The notes under the pieces are model-generated. The model ran no database searches and was not told the origin of the DNA. It saw only the letters and a program-made list of their open reading frames with translations. Shown piece after piece: positions 4,780 through 5,880 of a DNA stretch of 5,880 nucleotides (positions within the stretch are counted from its first letter, which is position 1; every line of letters begins with the position of its first letter). A program made the position numbers and the translations under genes. Location: NCBI GenBank assembly GCA_964429355.1, contig CAYSCH010000503.1:1-5880 (forward strand), given 5' to 3'. The DNA is from JAAYAY01 sp964429355 (lineage in GTDB: Bacteria > Planctomycetota > Planctomycetia > Pirellulales > Thermoguttaceae).

Positions 4780-5880
4780 ATGGTGGATGCAAATTGGCAG
4801 TGTCCGAGCGAATGGTCGGAGTGGAGCGACTGGCTGGCGGCGGGGCTGCACGCGCGCAACCGATGGCGGCTGCCGGTGCTTTTGATAGGCATCCTGTTTG
4901 CCACCGGACGGCGTACTGTCAGCAGTTGGCTCCGGGCCGTCGGTGTGAGCGACGACTACCAAGACTATTACTACTTCCTCGCCCCACTTGGACGCAAGGC
5001 CGGTTCGGTCGCCACACGACTTTTTCTGCTCTTGCTGCGGACCTTGCCCTTGCCCGACCGACTGCTGATGGTGATCGACGACTCCCCCACGAAGCGGTAC
5101 GGACCCAAGGTCGAAGGGGCGGACATCCACCACAATCCCACGCCCGGGCCGGCCGACCAGAAGTACCTGTATGGACACATTTGGGTCACCATGTCGCTCG
5201 CGCTGCGGCATCCGTTGTGGGGCCCGCTGGCTTTGCCATTGCGCGCCATGCTGTACGTACGCCAGAAGACGATTCCCAGCATCCCGCGGAAACGTGGCTG
5301 GCGATTTCGGACCAAGCTCGAATTGGCAGCCCGCTTGGTGAAGTGGATTACGCCGCTGGTGAAACGAGCAGGAAAGACGTTGTGGGTGGTTGTCGATGGT
5401 GGGTATACCAAGGAGCCCTTCTTGAAGCCAGTCATTGCCATGGGCGCGACGATCATCGGCCGACTTCGCAAGGACGCCGCGTTGCGCGACCTGCCTCGTC
5501 CACTGCGACGCGGACGAGGCCGTCCCCCCAAGTACGGAAAGAACAAGATCAGTCTTGCCAAGCGAGCCGGACACCGGCAAGGTTGGCAAACGATGCAATG
5601 CACGGTTTACGGCAAGACGATTGTCAAAACCTACAAGACTTTCCTGGCGACCTACGGGCCTGTCGGCGGTGTGATTCGCGTCGTGATCGTCAAAGAGGAG
5701 CACGATTGGTTTCCCTTCTTCTCCAACGATCCCCGAGTGAGCGCAGCGGAGATTGTGGAAGCGTTCGCCGACCGGGCCACGATCGAGCAAGACTTCCACG
5801 ACGACGTAAAGGAAGTCTGGGGAGCGGGCCAGCAACAAGTGCGCAACATCTGGACCAACGTTGCCGCCTATCATCTCAAT
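4780..5880 (+). CDS. DDE transposase, IS4/IS701 (DDE_5-like) type, C-terminus cut by window edge
   Basis: Seen: 367 residues from ATG at 4780 to the edge, with no stop. The tryptophan-rich N-terminus (C-P-S-E-W-S-E-W-S-D-W) leads to a helical part with a helix-turn-helix-like G-R-R-T-V-S-S-W-L. The catalytic core has V-I-D100-D-S-P-T-K, V-V-V-D206-G-G-Y-T-K and R332-A-T-I-E336-Q-D-F-H-D-D-V-K344. The DDE triad would thus be D100 (or D101), D206 and E336. The 130-residue gap before the Glu fits the beta-strand insertion domain of IS4-type RNase H-fold transposases. R332-x3-E336 fits their Y-R-E-K signature, with F329 in place of Tyr and the Lys one residue further than usual. Family knowledge: such enzymes cut and paste DNA through a hairpin or direct-transfer mechanism. 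No frameshift or stop is visible, so it may be active. Only a short C-terminal part is likely missing. Confidence 0.93.
   Translation, partial: MVDANWQCPSEWSEWSDWLAAGLHARNRWRLPVLLIGILFATGRRTVSSWLRAVGVSDDYQDYYYFLAPLGRKAGSVATRLFLLLLRTLPLPDRLLMVIDDSPTKRYGPKVEGADIHHNPTPGPADQKYLYGHIWVTMSLALRHPLWGPLALPLRAMLYVRQKTIPSIPRKRGWRFRTKLELAARLVKWITPLVKRAGKTLWVVVDGGYTKEPFLKPVIAMGATIIGRLRKDAALRDLPRPLRRGRGRPPKYGKNKISLAKRAGHRQGWQTMQCTVYGKTIVKTYKTFLATYGPVGGVIRVVIVKEEHDWFPFFSNDPRVSAAEIVEAFADRATIEQDFHDDVKEVWGAGQQQVRNIWTNVAAYHLN

Larger units (their letters stand above)
4727..5880 (+). mobile_element. Insertion sequence, left part (IS4/IS701-like), open at the right edge
   Basis: The segment holds a transposase gene preceded by a strong 14-bp inverted repeat beginning at 4727. 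The exact left tip is not determined: it lies somewhere between the membrane-protein leader (after about 4655) and 4727. The terminal inverted repeat and target duplication cannot be confirmed because the right end lies beyond the window. Family assignment rests on the DDE spacing and the motif set of the transposase. Confidence 0.75.

Noticed and set aside
4702..5874. Minus-strand 390-codon frame antisense to the transposase
   Set aside because: The plus strand carries a clear DDE transposase with its own ribosome-binding site. The antisense product shows no domain.

Overview
The window looks like a chromosomal fragment from a G+C-rich bacterium, most likely a member of the Planctomycetota (Pirellula-like) or a close PVC relative. 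This is inferred from three things. A Tat-exported Gfo/Idh/MocA oxidoreductase and a secreted six-hairpin glycosidase sit side by side. The transposase is of a type I associate with planctomycete genomes. There are also long, repeat-bearing intergenic spacers. There is no rRNA marker, so the taxonomy remains an inference.

Layout. (1) Positions 1-925, minus strand: the N-terminal 308 residues of a Tat-signal Gfo/Idh/MocA dehydrogenase that runs off the left edge. (2) 926-1638: a spacer of about 0.7 kb between divergent genes, with two copies of a 27-bp hairpin-forming repeat 80 bp apart, a second small palindrome, a plausible sigma70-type promoter (1483-1511) and a G+C-rich leader hairpin (1590-1611). 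(3) 1639-3957, plus strand: a 772-residue secreted (alpha/alpha)6 glycosidase-like protein with GH65/GH95 architecture. (4) 3989-4642, minus strand: a 217-residue protein with five membrane segments and no assigned function, convergent with (3). (5) About 4727-5880, plus strand: the left part of an insertion sequence encoding a DDE transposase of the IS4/IS701 (DDE_5-like) type, open at the right edge. A 14-bp inverted repeat in front of it buries the transposase ribosome-binding site.

How the parts relate. Genes (1) and (3) are divergent across the repeat-bearing spacer. Both appear to be exported and both fit carbohydrate processing: glycoside cleavage by (3) and NAD(P)-dependent oxidation or redox-assisted modification of a sugar by (1). 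A shared pathway is an inference from neighbourhood only. The insertion sequence lies about 85 bp upstream of the membrane-protein start codon and may have replaced or altered that gene's promoter. The most interesting structure is the stem-loop at 4727-4775, which by its geometry could keep transposase translation off when transcription enters from outside the element. No wholly new multi-gene system is evident. Several long open frames antisense to or overlapping genes (1), (3) and (5) are by-products of high G+C content.
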